Assembly: GCF_010448835.1 (NCBI RefSeq)
Contig: NZ_CP048409.1
Coordinates: 930,001 to 994,000 of the forward strand
Direction of reading: 5' to 3'
Source: Draconibacterium halophilum
Lineage (GTDB): Bacteria; Bacteroidota; Bacteroidia; Bacteroidales; Prolixibacteraceae
Length of the DNA stretch: 64,000 nucleotides
Within the stretch, counting starts at the first letter, position 1. Each line of letters starts with the position of its first letter. Of the stretch, positions 17,235 to 26,079 are shown piece by piece. The position numbers and the translations under genes are program-made. Under the pieces are notes generated by a model that was not told where the DNA came from, did not search any database, and worked only from the letters and a program-made list of their open reading frames with translations.

Positions 17235-18653
17235 ATGACTGTTACTGTTCAGAAAGAATTAGATTATAAAGTTGCCGATATTTCATTGGCAGAATTCGGA
17301 AGAAAAGAAATAGAGATCGCGGAGAAAGAAATGCCGGGATTAATGGCCATTAGAGAAAAGTTTGGCCCTCGCAAACCGCTGGATGGAGTGCGTGTGATGG
17401 GAAGCTTGCACATGACCGTACAAACTGCTGTTTTAATTGAAACATTGGTTGCCCTTGGAGCAGACGTTCGTTGGGCAAGCTGTAATATATTTTCAACACA
17501 GGATCATGCGGCAGCTGCTATTGCAAAAGCCGGAGTGCCGGTGTTTGCCTGGAAGGGCGAAACCCTTGAAGAGTACTGGTGGTGCACTCGCGAGGCGATG
17601 AGTTTTCCCGAAGGAAAAGGCCCGCAACTTATTGTTGACGACGGTGGAGATGCCACTTTGCTTATTCACAAAGGTTATGCTGCCGAAAAAGATGCCAGTG
17701 TGTTGGAGGTTGATACTTCGGTTGAGGAAGAAAAAGTGATTCTTGAGCTTCTGAAAAAAACGTTGAAGGAAGATCATCAAAAATGGCATCGCACGGTAGC
17801 TGAATGGAAAGGTGTATCGGAAGAAACAACCACCGGGGTGCATCGTTTGTATCAAATGGCGGAGAAAGGCGAGTTGCTGGTTCCTGCTATCAATGTTAAC
17901 GATTCGGTAACGAAGTCGAAATTCGATAATCTTTATGGTTGTCGCGAGTCGCTGGCCGATGGAATAAAACGTGCTACCGATGTAATGATTGCCGGAAAAG
18001 TTGTAGTTGTTGCCGGTTATGGAGATGTTGGTAAGGGTTGTGCACACTCGATGCGTAGTTATGGCGCGCGCGTTATTGTTACCGAAATTGATCCGATTTG
18101 TGCGCTGCAGGCTGCCATGGAAGGTTTTGAGGTGAAAACAATGGAAGATGCACTGGATGAAGGAAATATTTATGTTACCACTACCGGAAACTGCGATGTA
18201 ATTACTGCCGAGCACATGGCAAATATGAAAGATCAGTCGATCGTTTGTAATATTGGCCACTTCGACAATGAGATTCAGGTTGCCAAAATGGAAAAATGGC
18301 CGGGCATTAAAAAGGTAAATATCAAACCACAGGTTGATAAATATACTTACGAAAATGGCCAGAGTATTTACTTGCTCGCCGAAGGTCGACTGGTAAATCT
18401 GGGATGTGCAACAGGCCATCCGTCGTTTGTTATGAGTAACTCGTTTACCAACCAGTCGCTGGCACAAATTGATTTGTGGGAGAACGACTACAAAGTTGGT
18501 GTTTATACTTTGTCGAAAAAGCTTGATGAAGAAGTTGCCCGTTTGCATTTAGCGCAAATTGGCGTAAAACTTACAGAATTAACAGAAAACCAGGCCGCTT
18601 ATCTTGGCGTATCGAAAGAAGGTCCGTTTAAGCCGGAACACTACAGATATTAA
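17235..18653 (+). CDS. ahcY: Adenosylhomocysteinase
   Basis: A 472-residue S-adenosylhomocysteine hydrolase, which removes the product inhibitor of SAM-dependent methylation as adenosine and homocysteine. Markers are MGSLHMTVQTAVLIETL and CNIFSTQDHAAAA at the N-terminus, the NAD-binding GYGDVGKGCAHSMR (about residue 258) and the C-terminal FKPEHYRY. The frame is open 48 bases further upstream, but the family starts at ATG 17235. Confidence 0.97.
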   Translation: MTVTVQKELDYKVADISLAEFGRKEIEIAEKEMPGLMAIREKFGPRKPLDGVRVMGSLHMTVQTAVLIETLVALGADVRWASCNIFSTQDHAAAAIAKAGVPVFAWKGETLEEYWWCTREAMSFPEGKGPQLIVDDGGDATLLIHKGYAAEKDASVLEVDTSVEEEKVILELLKKTLKEDHQKWHRTVAEWKGVSEETTTGVHRLYQMAEKGELLVPAINVNDSVTKSKFDNLYGCRESLADGIKRATDVMIAGKVVVVAGYGDVGKGCAHSMRSYGARVIVTEIDPICALQAAMEGFEVKTMEDALDEGNIYVTTTGNCDVITAEHMANMKDQSIVCNIGHFDNEIQVAKMEKWPGIKKVNIKPQVDKYTYENGQSIYLLAEGRLVNLGCATGHPSFVMSNSFTNQSLAQIDLWENDYKVGVYTLSKKLDEEVARLHLAQIGVKLTELTENQAAYLGVSKEGPFKPEHYRY

Positions 18654-18678
18654 ATAAGAAAGATTTTATACGATAGAA

Positions 18679-18703
18679 ATGGGTTTCACTTCGTGAAGCC
18701 CAT
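18679..18703 (+). terminator. ahcY terminator
   Basis: Eleven-base-pair stem (18679-18689 / 18693-18703, one G-T pair) with a 3-base loop and a T run. Its T run runs into the stop region of the convergent lipoprotein gene. Confidence 0.8.
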
Positions 18704-18705
18704 TT

Positions 18706-19149
18706 TTAATTGTATACCCGGAGTATATTTCCGCTAAGTGAGGTCTTGTATTGTTTTAACGGTGCGGCTGCCGGTCCTTTTGTTGGAGTTCCGCCAATAA
18801 AAATAAATTCTGATTCGCAACAAGTGCATTTCCCAATTACTCCTTCATTTTCAACCCGGCATGATGGATTGATTTCGTTTGTGCACGTTGCGTCAAATGC
18901 ATAATACGAGCCCTCTATTTCGCAATAAACAATAACTCCTCCAAACCCGGCATTAGCAAAATATGCCGAGTTGCCCGGAACAGTGAGGTCATTCCAAAGA
19001 CCAAGATCAATATTTAAACCAACCCACACATCCGGAATTTCAGAATCGATCTCGTCGCACGATGAATACATCAAAAAAGTTAGGGCAATAAAAAACAAAT
19101 ATTTCATACCTGAATAAACTGACTTCCTGTTGTTGCTTTTCTTTTGCAT
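18706..19149 (-). CDS. Lipoprotein with degenerate Rieske-like domain
   Basis: A 147-residue exported protein. A hydrophobic stretch ends at Cys31 (YSSC), a plausible Bacteroidota lipobox; the start may instead be the Met at residue 15. The C-terminal half has the layout of a Rieske [2Fe-2S] domain. Box I is C89-T-N91...C97 and box II is C108-T-C-C111-E-S, followed by GPAAAPLKQY, which matches the segment after box II in Rieske proteins. Both cluster-binding histidines are replaced (Asn91, Cys111), so it should not bind a normal Rieske cluster. The six cysteines might bind another metal or form disulfides. Confidence 0.65.
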   Translation of the reverse strand: MQKKSNNRKSVYSGMKYLFFIALTFLMYSSCDEIDSEIPDVWVGLNIDLGLWNDLTVPGNSAYFANAGFGGVIVYCEIEGSYYAFDATCTNEINPSCRVENEGVIGKCTCCESEFIFIGGTPTKGPAAAPLKQYKTSLSGNILRVYN

Positions 19150-19262
19150 GATGCTAATTTGTTTTGCTATTCTTTTTAACGCGAAAATTTTTATTTACGT
19201 GCTCGTTTCGTACTTTTATAAACTGAACAGTCAAAAATACAATTTATTGCTGATAGAAAATT

Positions 19263-19652
19263 ATGGATGATATAGTAGTTATCATACTGACACTTATTGT
19301 TGCCTTGTTTGGCATCCTCAATAAAAAGCGTAAGAAGAATGTGGCGCCCGGAGAACCTGGTTCTTCAGAGGATAAAACACCGAATTTTTGGGAGATGTTA
19401 ATGGATGATAATGAAGATATGTCACCCAATCCACATCCATATGAAGAAGTAGAGGTGGAGGAAGATGAAGTGCCGGTTCGGAAAGCCAGACCCATATATG
19501 AATATAGTACAGACATAAAGAATTCACAACCGGTAAAGACAAAAAAGAAACGGGCGAAGAAATCGAAAAAGCAGACGCTGATAATGGGCGAGAAGTTTTC
19601 GTTGAAGAAAGCTGTGATCTATAGCGAAATTATTAATAGTAAATATATCTAA
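19263..19652 (+). CDS. Small membrane-anchored protein of unknown function
   Basis: A 129-residue protein with one N-terminal membrane helix (about residues 3-19), a basic stop-transfer (KKRKKN), a long acidic, low-complexity middle, a lysine block (TKKKRAKKSKK) and a C-terminal FSLKKAVIYSEIINSKY. That last motif recurs at the ends of small Bacteroidota proteins of this kind. The function is unknown. Confidence 0.7.
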   Translation: MDDIVVIILTLIVALFGILNKKRKKNVAPGEPGSSEDKTPNFWEMLMDDNEDMSPNPHPYEEVEVEEDEVPVRKARPIYEYSTDIKNSQPVKTKKKRAKKSKKQTLIMGEKFSLKKAVIYSEIINSKYI

Positions 19653-19718
19653 CTGTGTAAAAATCACGTGTTTTCGATATTTTTATTGTCAAATCATCTA
19701 AAAATAAAAGAAAATACA

Positions 19719-19726
19719 TACTTTTG
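19719..19726 (+). promoter_or_regulatory. -7 box before greA
   Basis: TACTTTTG matches TAnnTTTG. It lies about 90 bases before the greA ATG, leaving a longer leader than its neighbours. Confidence 0.45.
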
Positions 19727-19800
19727 CATTAGGAAGAGTTCCGGGCAAATCGGGATTCTTTCTATTTTTTTATGCCTAGGTGAGGCGAAATAATAACATA

Positions 19801-19807
19801 AAGGAGG
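19801..19807 (+). promoter_or_regulatory. Strong Shine-Dalgarno site of greA
   Basis: AAGGAGG lies eight bases before ATG 19816. Such a complete site is unusual in this window, where most genes lack one, and it fixes the greA start against the longer open frame from 19780. Confidence 0.75.
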
Positions 19808-19815
19808 ATACAGAA

Positions 19816-20288
19816 ATGTCCGAAGTAACATATTTGACAAAAGAAGGTTTAGAAAAGCTGAAAAAAGAGCTGGAACATTTAAAGAATGTTGAACGTCCAG
19901 CTATTTCTAAACAAATCGGAGAAGCTATTGAAAAGGGAGACATCTCCGAAAATGCTGAATACGATGCAGCTAAAGATGCTCAAGGAATGCTTGAGGCAAA
20001 AATTGCTTTATTGCAAAGTAAAGTAGCCAATGCACGTATTTTGGATGAGTCCAAAATTGATACATCAAAAGTTCAGATTTTGAATAAAGTTACCATCAAG
20101 AACAAAAAGAATAATGCTACTATGCAATATACTTTGGTTCCTGAAAGTGAAGCGAATTTGAAAGAAGGAAAGATTTCGGTACAAACGCCAATTGCCAAAG
20201 GACTTATGGGCAAAAAGTTGGCGATGTTGTTGATATTAAAGTTCCGTCAGGAACAATACCTTTTGAGATTGTTGAAATTTCAATCTAA
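19816..20288 (+). pseudogene. greA: Transcription elongation factor GreA, interrupted by a one-base frameshift
   Basis: GreA binds stalled RNA polymerase and stimulates transcript cleavage. The coiled-coil N-terminus (YLTKEGLEKLKKELEHLK, then EAIEKGDISENAEYDAAKD) is intact. After GLMGKK the frame becomes foreign and runs on into the next gene. Adding one A to the five-A run at 20212-20216 restores the expected end, VGDVVDIKVPSGTIPFEIVE, stopping at 20288, six bases before the HIT gene. The repaired length of 157 residues is the family norm. A sequencing error in the homopolymer is the simplest explanation. Confidence 0.9.
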
Positions 20289-20293
20289 GAACC

Positions 20294-20698
20294 ATGGCAA
20301 GCATTTTTACAAAAATTATCAATGGTGAAATTCCTTCCTATAAAGTAGCGGAGGATGCGAATTATTTTGCTTTTCTCGATATTTTCCCAACAGCGAAAGG
20401 ACACACTTTGGTAATTCCGAAAAAAGAGGTGGATTACATTTTCGATTTAGATGACGAAACCTACGCCGGATTACAAATGTTTGCCAAAAAAGTGGCAAAA
20501 GGTCTCGAAAAAGCTGTTCCCTGTAAAAAAGTAGGGATAATGGTTTTGGGACTCGAGGTGCCTCATGCACATATTCATTTGGTGCCCATGCAAAGCGAAC
20601 ACGATTTGCTGAACTTTGCCGACAAAACAAAACTCCCCGAAGAGGAAATGAAGCAGCTGGCAAAGCTCATCGCTGAAAATATTGACAAGCAGCCCTGA
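20294..20698 (+). CDS. HIT-family protein (nucleotide hydrolase)
   Basis: A 134-residue histidine-triad protein. The active site is HAHIHL (about residue 93) and the N-terminus SIFTKIINGEIPSYKVAEDA is that of the Hint/PKCI branch, which hydrolyses nucleoside phosphoramidates. It begins six bases after the repaired greA stop and is probably cotranscribed. Confidence 0.92.
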   Translation: MASIFTKIINGEIPSYKVAEDANYFAFLDIFPTAKGHTLVIPKKEVDYIFDLDDETYAGLQMFAKKVAKGLEKAVPCKKVGIMVLGLEVPHAHIHLVPMQSEHDLLNFADKTKLPEEEMKQLAKLIAENIDKQP

Positions 20699-20714
20699 TT
20701 AAAACATCAGGGCT
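20691..20714 (+). terminator. Terminator of the greA-HIT unit
   Basis: Nine-base-pair perfect stem (20691-20699 / 20706-20714) with a 6-base loop, then CTTTTG. The 5' arm overlaps the end of the HIT gene. Confidence 0.78.
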
Positions 20715-20807
20715 CTTTTGCCCCAAAAATTCCATCAAAAATTATTAACATCCCTCAATTCGGCTCAGAGAATTGGTATCTTTAAAGACTTTTTTTAGAT
20801 AGTTTTT

Positions 20808-23800
20808 ATGGTTCCATTTACGCATTTACACGTACACTCGCAATACTCCATTCTCGACGGAGCTGCCAGCATTAGCGATCTGGTAAACAAGGCAAAAGGC
20901 GATAACATGCCGGCTTTGGCAATAACCGATCACGGAACGATGTTTGGTATTAAAGAGTTTCACGCCGCCTGTTCAAAAGCTGAAATCAAACCAATTTTAG
21001 GATGTGAAACTTATGTGGCTTCCCGTTCAATCAGTAATAAAAGTGACAAAGTCGATCGCTCGGGGCACCACCTTATTTTGCTGGCAAAAAACAAGGTTGG
21101 GTATCGTAACCTCATTAAGCTGATATCGATAGCCAGTACATCGGGGTTTTATTATAAACCACGTATTGATAAAGAGTTGCTCGAGAAATACCACGAAGGA
21201 TTGGTTGCATCGTCTGCCTGTCTTGGTGGAGAAATTCCGCAGTTGTTGATGGCCAACAATATGAAAGATGCCGAGAAATCCGTTCTGTGGTATAAGAAGC
21301 TGTTTGGCGAAGATTATTACCTGGAACTGATGAGGCACCCGGCACAATCGCAGCGCGAGCGTGAATCGGTTTACGACTGGCAGGTAAAAGTAAATAAACA
21401 ACTGATTCCGCTGGCTAAAAAACTGGGTGTTAAATTAATTGCCACCAACGATATTCATTTCACCAACGAGTCGGATGCTGAAGCGCACGACCTGTTAATT
21501 TGTTTAAATACGGGTAAGGATTTTGACGATCCGAACCGGATGCGTTACACCAAACAGGAGTGGTTTAAAACGCAGGCCGAAATGAACGAGCTTTTTAAAG
21601 ACGTTCCGGAGGCGCTGGCAAATACCAAAGAGATTGCCGAAAAAGTTGAAGCTTTTGAGCTGGATACTGCGCCGATTATGCCGGTGTTTCCAATTCCCGA
21701 AAAAATTGGCACGGAAGAAGGTTTTAAGGAGAAATATTCAGAGGCTGATTTGCGCAAGGAATTTAGCGATGCGGCATTTGAGCGGCTGGGTGGCTACGAA
21801 AAAGTAATTCGGGTGAAGCTGGAATCGGCATTTTTGGAGCACCTTACATTCGAGGGAGCAAAAGAACGTTATGGCGATCCGCTGGAGAAAAGCGTGGAAG
21901 ACCGACTGATTTTCGAGCTGAATACCATTAAAACAATGGGTTACCCCGGTTATTTCCTTATTACGCAGGATTTTATTAACTGGGCAAAAGATAATGGGGT
22001 GATCGTTGGTCCTGGACGTGGTTCAGCAGCCGGTGCCGCCGTGTCGTACTGTGCAGGAATTACCAATATCGACCCGATTAAATACGATTTGCTTTTTGAG
22101 CGTTTCCTGAATCCCGACCGTATATCGCTTCCCGATGTGGATATCGACTTTGATGACGATGGACGACAGCAGGTGCTAAACTACGTAACTGATAAATACG
22201 GCGAGGACAAAGTGGCTCACATTTGCACTTTCGGAACAATGGCCACGAAGTCTTCTATCAGAGATGTGGCCCGCGTGTTAAAGTTGCCATTGCCCGAAGC
22301 TGATCGTCTGGCAAAGCTGGTGCCCGAGGCTCCGAAAATGAGTTTCAAAAAGGCTTTTAAAGAGAGTCCTGACCTGGCAAGAGAAAAGAATTCTACCATT
22401 CCGTTGGTTGTTGATACGCTCACTTACGCCGAAAAACTGGAAGGGTCGGTACGAAATACCGGAGTGCATGCCTGTGGAATTCTGATCAGTCGCGATACAT
22501 TAACAGATCACATTCCGCTAATGCCTACAAAAGATGAAGAGCATCTGCTGACTACTCAGTACGATGGTCGTTTTGTGGAAGACATCGGTTTGTTGAAAAT
22601 GGATTTCCTTGGACTGAAAACCTTGTCGATCATAAAAGAGTGCCTTGAAAACATCAAGCTGTCGAAAGGAATTGATGTGTCGATAAACGAGATTCCACTC
22701 GACGATGAAAAAACGTTTCAGCTTTTCAGTTACGGAGAAACAACGGCCATATTCCAGTTTGAATCGGACGGGATGAAAAAACATCTGCGCGATTTGAAAC
22801 CAAACCGATTTGAAGATTTGGTGGCCATGAACGCACTGTACAGGCCGGGACCAATGGAATATATTCCCGATTATATTGCCCGTAAACATGGGAAACAGAA
22901 AGTGGATTATGATGTGCCGATGATGGAAGAATACCTGAGCGATACGTATGGTATTACGGTCTTCCAGGAGCAAGTGATGTTACTTTCGCGCTTGCTGGCG
23001 GGCTTTACCCGTGGCGATTCGGATACCCTTCGTAAGGCGATGGGTAAGAAGATTATGTCGGTAATGGAAAAGCTGAAAGTTAAGTTTGTTGATGGTTGTA
23101 AAGCCAACCGGCAGTTTGTTGACGAATGCAAAAACAAAGGGAAAACAACCGATGAGGTTATTCATAAAATATGGAAAGACTGGGAGGCATTTGCATCGTA
23201 TGCATTTAACAAATCGCACTCGGTTTGTTATGCCTACATTGCCTACCAAACGGGCTTTTTAAAGGCGCATTACCCGGCAGAGTTTATGGCGGCCAACCTT
23301 AGTCGAAACCTGAATAATATTACTGATATTACCAAGCTAATGACCGAGTGCAAGCGAATGAAATTAAATGTTCTTGGTCCGGATGTTAACGAGAGTTTTA
23401 TCAAGTTTACCGCGAACAAAGAAGGCGATATCCGCTTTGGCATGGGTGCCATTAAAGGGGTCGGATCAGGAGCCGTTCAGCACATAATTAATGTGCGTAA
23501 TGAGAAGGGGCATTTTAAAACGATTTACGATTTGGTGGAGCATGTTAACTTGCAGTCGGTAAATAAAAAGAACCTTGAGGCACTTGCCATGGCCGGAGCA
23601 TTTGAAAATTTGGAAGGAGTAAACCGCAGTTGCTTTTTTGCCGGAGAGCACGAGAACGATGATACCAATTTTATTGAGAAGTTAATTCGATACGGCAACC
23701 GTTTACAACTTGAAGCAAACAGTGCACAGCAAAGTTTGTTCGGTGGAGCGGGCATGGCACAGGATATTCAAAAGCCGGCCATTCCAAAAGTTGATGAATG

Positions 23801-24455
23801 GGCAAAGCTTATAATGCTTGAAAAAGAGAAAAATCTGATCGGTATTTACCTCACCGCTCATCCGCTCGACGATTTCCGCTTGGAGATCACAAATTTCTGC
23901 TCGCGAGATGTGGCGTTGAAAGACCTGAATAACGACATTTCGAAGTACAAAGACAAGGATTTTACTTTTGGCGGAATGGTAACTGCAGCCCGCGAAGGAC
24001 AGTCGAAAAACGGAAATATGTATGCTGTTATGACCTTGTCCGACTACACCGATTCAAAAGAACTTTTCTTCTTTGGTAACGACTATGTGAACTTTAGTAA
24101 ATTCTGCAAAGTGGGAATTTTTATCATGGTTAAAGGCTCGGTGCGAACGCGATTTAAAAGCGATTTCTACGAGTTCAAGGTGAACAGTATAGAGTTGCTT
24201 GATAATGTGCGCGAAAATTATATAAAAAGCTTAACCATTAACATTCCCTTAAAAGCATTAACCGAAGACGTGGTAAAACGCATCGATCACATAGCAAATG
24301 AATACAAAGGAAAGACGCTGCTGAAGTTTAATGTTTTTGATACCGAGAACAATATGTACATTGAAATGTTTTCAAGAACAACAAGGGTAAATCCTTTGAA
24401 TAGTTTTCTGAAGTTTTTTGATGAACAACCGGAAATGACGTACAGAATTAATTAG
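20808..24455 (+). CDS. dnaE: DNA polymerase III alpha subunit
   Basis: The 1,215-residue replicative polymerase subunit. The PHP domain starts at FTHLHVHSQYSILDGA, the palm aspartates are in PDVDIDFDDDG (about residue 441), GPGRGSAAGAAVSYC is the polymerase motif before them, and TGVHACGILIS and NKSHSVCYAYIAYQTG are typical of DnaE. The helix-hairpin-helix and OB regions follow, and the length is normal for Bacteroidota. It is the main chromosomal polymerase. Confidence 0.97.
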   Translation: MVPFTHLHVHSQYSILDGAASISDLVNKAKGDNMPALAITDHGTMFGIKEFHAACSKAEIKPILGCETYVASRSISNKSDKVDRSGHHLILLAKNKVGYRNLIKLISIASTSGFYYKPRIDKELLEKYHEGLVASSACLGGEIPQLLMANNMKDAEKSVLWYKKLFGEDYYLELMRHPAQSQRERESVYDWQVKVNKQLIPLAKKLGVKLIATNDIHFTNESDAEAHDLLICLNTGKDFDDPNRMRYTKQEWFKTQAEMNELFKDVPEALANTKEIAEKVEAFELDTAPIMPVFPIPEKIGTEEGFKEKYSEADLRKEFSDAAFERLGGYEKVIRVKLESAFLEHLTFEGAKERYGDPLEKSVEDRLIFELNTIKTMGYPGYFLITQDFINWAKDNGVIVGPGRGSAAGAAVSYCAGITNIDPIKYDLLFERFLNPDRISLPDVDIDFDDDGRQQVLNYVTDKYGEDKVAHICTFGTMATKSSIRDVARVLKLPLPEADRLAKLVPEAPKMSFKKAFKESPDLAREKNSTIPLVVDTLTYAEKLEGSVRNTGVHACGILISRDTLTDHIPLMPTKDEEHLLTTQYDGRFVEDIGLLKMDFLGLKTLSIIKECLENIKLSKGIDVSINEIPLDDEKTFQLFSYGETTAIFQFESDGMKKHLRDLKPNRFEDLVAMNALYRPGPMEYIPDYIARKHGKQKVDYDVPMMEEYLSDTYGITVFQEQVMLLSRLLAGFTRGDSDTLRKAMGKKIMSVMEKLKVKFVDGCKANRQFVDECKNKGKTTDEVIHKIWKDWEAFASYAFNKSHSVCYAYIAYQTGFLKAHYPAEFMAANLSRNLNNITDITKLMTECKRMKLNVLGPDVNESFIKFTANKEGDIRFGMGAIKGVGSGAVQHIINVRNEKGHFKTIYDLVEHVNLQSVNKKNLEALAMAGAFENLEGVNRSCFFAGEHENDDTNFIEKLIRYGNRLQLEANSAQQSLFGGAGMAQDIQKPAIPKVDEWAKLIMLEKEKNLIGIYLTAHPLDDFRLEITNFCSRDVALKDLNNDISKYKDKDFTFGGMVTAAREGQSKNGNMYAVMTLSDYTDSKELFFFGNDYVNFSKFCKVGIFIMVKGSVRTRFKSDFYEFKVNSIELLDNVRENYIKSLTINIPLKALTEDVVKRIDHIANEYKGKTLLKFNVFDTENNMYIEMFSRTTRVNPLNSFLKFFDEQPEMTYRIN

Positions 24456-24500
24456 TTTTGTGAAACAAATAAACGACATACAACAATAAAAAATAGAGAT

Positions 24501-24818
24501 ATGGCTTTAGAAATTACAGATGCCAATTATGAAGAATTGGTAATGAATTCAGACAAACCGGTGATGATCGATTTTTGGGCAGTATGGTGTGGCCCTTGCA
24601 GAATGATTGCTCCAATTGTTGAAGAAATGTCTGCTGAGTACGACGGCAAAGCAGTGATTGGTAAAGTTGATGTTGACAACAACCAGGATGTAGCAATGAA
24701 ATACGGAATCAGAAACATCCCTACGGTGTTGTTTGTGAAAAACGGCGAAGTTGTTGACAAACAAGTTGGTGCTGCTCCAAAACAAGCTTTCATCGACAAA
24801 CTGGAAGCACTACTGTAA
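24501..24818 (+). CDS. trxA: Thioredoxin
   Basis: A 105-residue thioredoxin with the redox site WCGPC at residues 29-33 and the cis-proline loop RNIPTVL. It reduces protein disulfides in the cytoplasm. It lies 45 bases after dnaE. Confidence 0.96.
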   Translation: MALEITDANYEELVMNSDKPVMIDFWAVWCGPCRMIAPIVEEMSAEYDGKAVIGKVDVDNNQDVAMKYGIRNIPTVLFVKNGEVVDKQVGAAPKQAFIDKLEALL

Positions 24819-24837
24819 AACTGTGTTCATTAAAACT

Positions 24838-24907
24838 GTCATTTCGACGAGTATGTGAGGAGAAATCTCTTGATTTAAAGAGCGAACTTTTTCACTATCG
24901 GAATGAC
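24838..24907. repeat. REP-like intergenic element, GTCATTTCGACGA type
   Basis: It begins GTCATTTCGACGA, contains AGGAGAAATCT, and ends in an inverted AATGAC at 24902-24907. A second copy in the same orientation lies at 32761-32838. Non-coding. Confidence 0.75.
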
Positions 24908-24930
24908 AGTCTTTATTTCGAATTACCAGA

Positions 24931-24975
24931 CTTCGACTACGCTCAGTCTGACTGTCACCCTGAGCGTAGTCGAAG
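24931..24975. repeat. Palindromic element, CTTCGACTACGCTCAG type
   Basis: A perfect 16-base inverted repeat (24931-24946 / 24960-24975) with a 13-base loop, right after the previous element. It resembles short palindromes found in many copies in other Bacteroidota genomes, which is recalled and not checked here. It ends 40 bases before the DUF58 gene. Confidence 0.75.
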
Positions 24976-25014
24976 GGTGTTCAATAAAACAACATTGCTT
25001 TTCTTTTCATCATT

Positions 25015-25944
25015 TTGAAGAACCTGATCGACATAGAACAATTTCATCGTTTCGATAATCTGGGGCTGGTGGCTCACGAGGTTGTTGAAGGGTTTATAAC
25101 CGGTTTGCACCGAAGTCCGTTCCATGGATTTTCGGTTGAGTTTGCCGAACACCGTTTGTATAATCAGGGCGAATCGACCAAGCACGTTGATTGGAAATTG
25201 TATGCGCGCACCGACAAGCTTTTCGTAAAGCAATACGAAGAGGAAACAAACTTGCGTTGTCAGCTGGTTGTCGATACTTCTTCATCCATGTTATTCCCGT
25301 ATTCAAAAGGGAAAAAGCATTTGCAAAATAAACTGGCCTTTTCAGTGTACACCGCTGCAGCTCTTATTTACTTGATGCGTAAACAACGCGATGCAGTGGG
25401 GCTAACACTTTTTTCCGACGAAATTGAGTTTCATTCTTCGCCTCGAATTTCATCGGTGAATGCCGAAGTAATGTATGGCAAACTCTCGGAATTGATCCAG
25501 CCCGAAAATGCCAGTTTGAGAAAAACCACCAATACTACACAGGTTCTTCATCAAATAGCCGAGAATATTCACAAGCGTTCGCTGGTAATTATTTTTAGCG
25601 ATATGCTCGACAGTTCGAAAAATGAAGAGTTGTTTTCGGCACTTCAGCACTTGCGATACAACAAACACGAGGTTATTCTTTTTCATGTAACCGATCACTC
25701 GCTCGAACGTGAATTCGAATTCAGTAATCGTCCGCACAAGTTTGTCGATTTGGAGAGCGGGCAGGTTGTTAAGTTTAATCCTACGGAAGTAAAACAACAC
25801 TACACAAATACGGTTAATGATTATTTCGAAGACCTGAAAGTAAAATGTGGACAATACCATATTGATTTGGCCGAAGCCGACATCAACAAAGATTTTAAAG
25901 AGGTACTTTTTTCTTACCTGGTAAAAAGGAAGAAGCTTTATTAG
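25015..25944 (+). CDS. DUF58 domain protein (von Willebrand A-like)
   Basis: A 309-residue cytoplasmic DUF58 protein. Markers are the N-terminal GLHRSPFHGFSVEFAEHRLY with DWKLYARTDKLFVKQYEEE, and the vWA-like metal motif DTSSSM (about residue 82) with IIFSDMLD later. The start is TTG. DUF58 genes usually sit beside a MoxR ATPase and Bat genes; here it stands alone between trxA and the NIPSNAP gene, so its partners are elsewhere. Confidence 0.88.
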   Translation: MKNLIDIEQFHRFDNLGLVAHEVVEGFITGLHRSPFHGFSVEFAEHRLYNQGESTKHVDWKLYARTDKLFVKQYEEETNLRCQLVVDTSSSMLFPYSKGKKHLQNKLAFSVYTAAALIYLMRKQRDAVGLTLFSDEIEFHSSPRISSVNAEVMYGKLSELIQPENASLRKTTNTTQVLHQIAENIHKRSLVIIFSDMLDSSKNEELFSALQHLRYNKHEVILFHVTDHSLEREFEFSNRPHKFVDLESGQVVKFNPTEVKQHYTNTVNDYFEDLKVKCGQYHIDLAEADINKDFKEVLFSYLVKRKKLY

Positions 25945-26079
25945 ATCAATCCTTCAATTTTTTTTAATTTATACTTTCTCGAAACAGCTTGATAGCTTGT
26001 ATTTTCGTTGAAATGATGTAGCTTAGTTTCCTGAATCAGCTTTTTAAGTTGTTTACTTAAACTTATTAAACCAATTATT

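Noticed and set aside
17493..18548. 351-codon open frame antisense to ahcY
   Set aside because: It mirrors a conserved gene with complete family motifs; the antisense product has no protein-like pattern.
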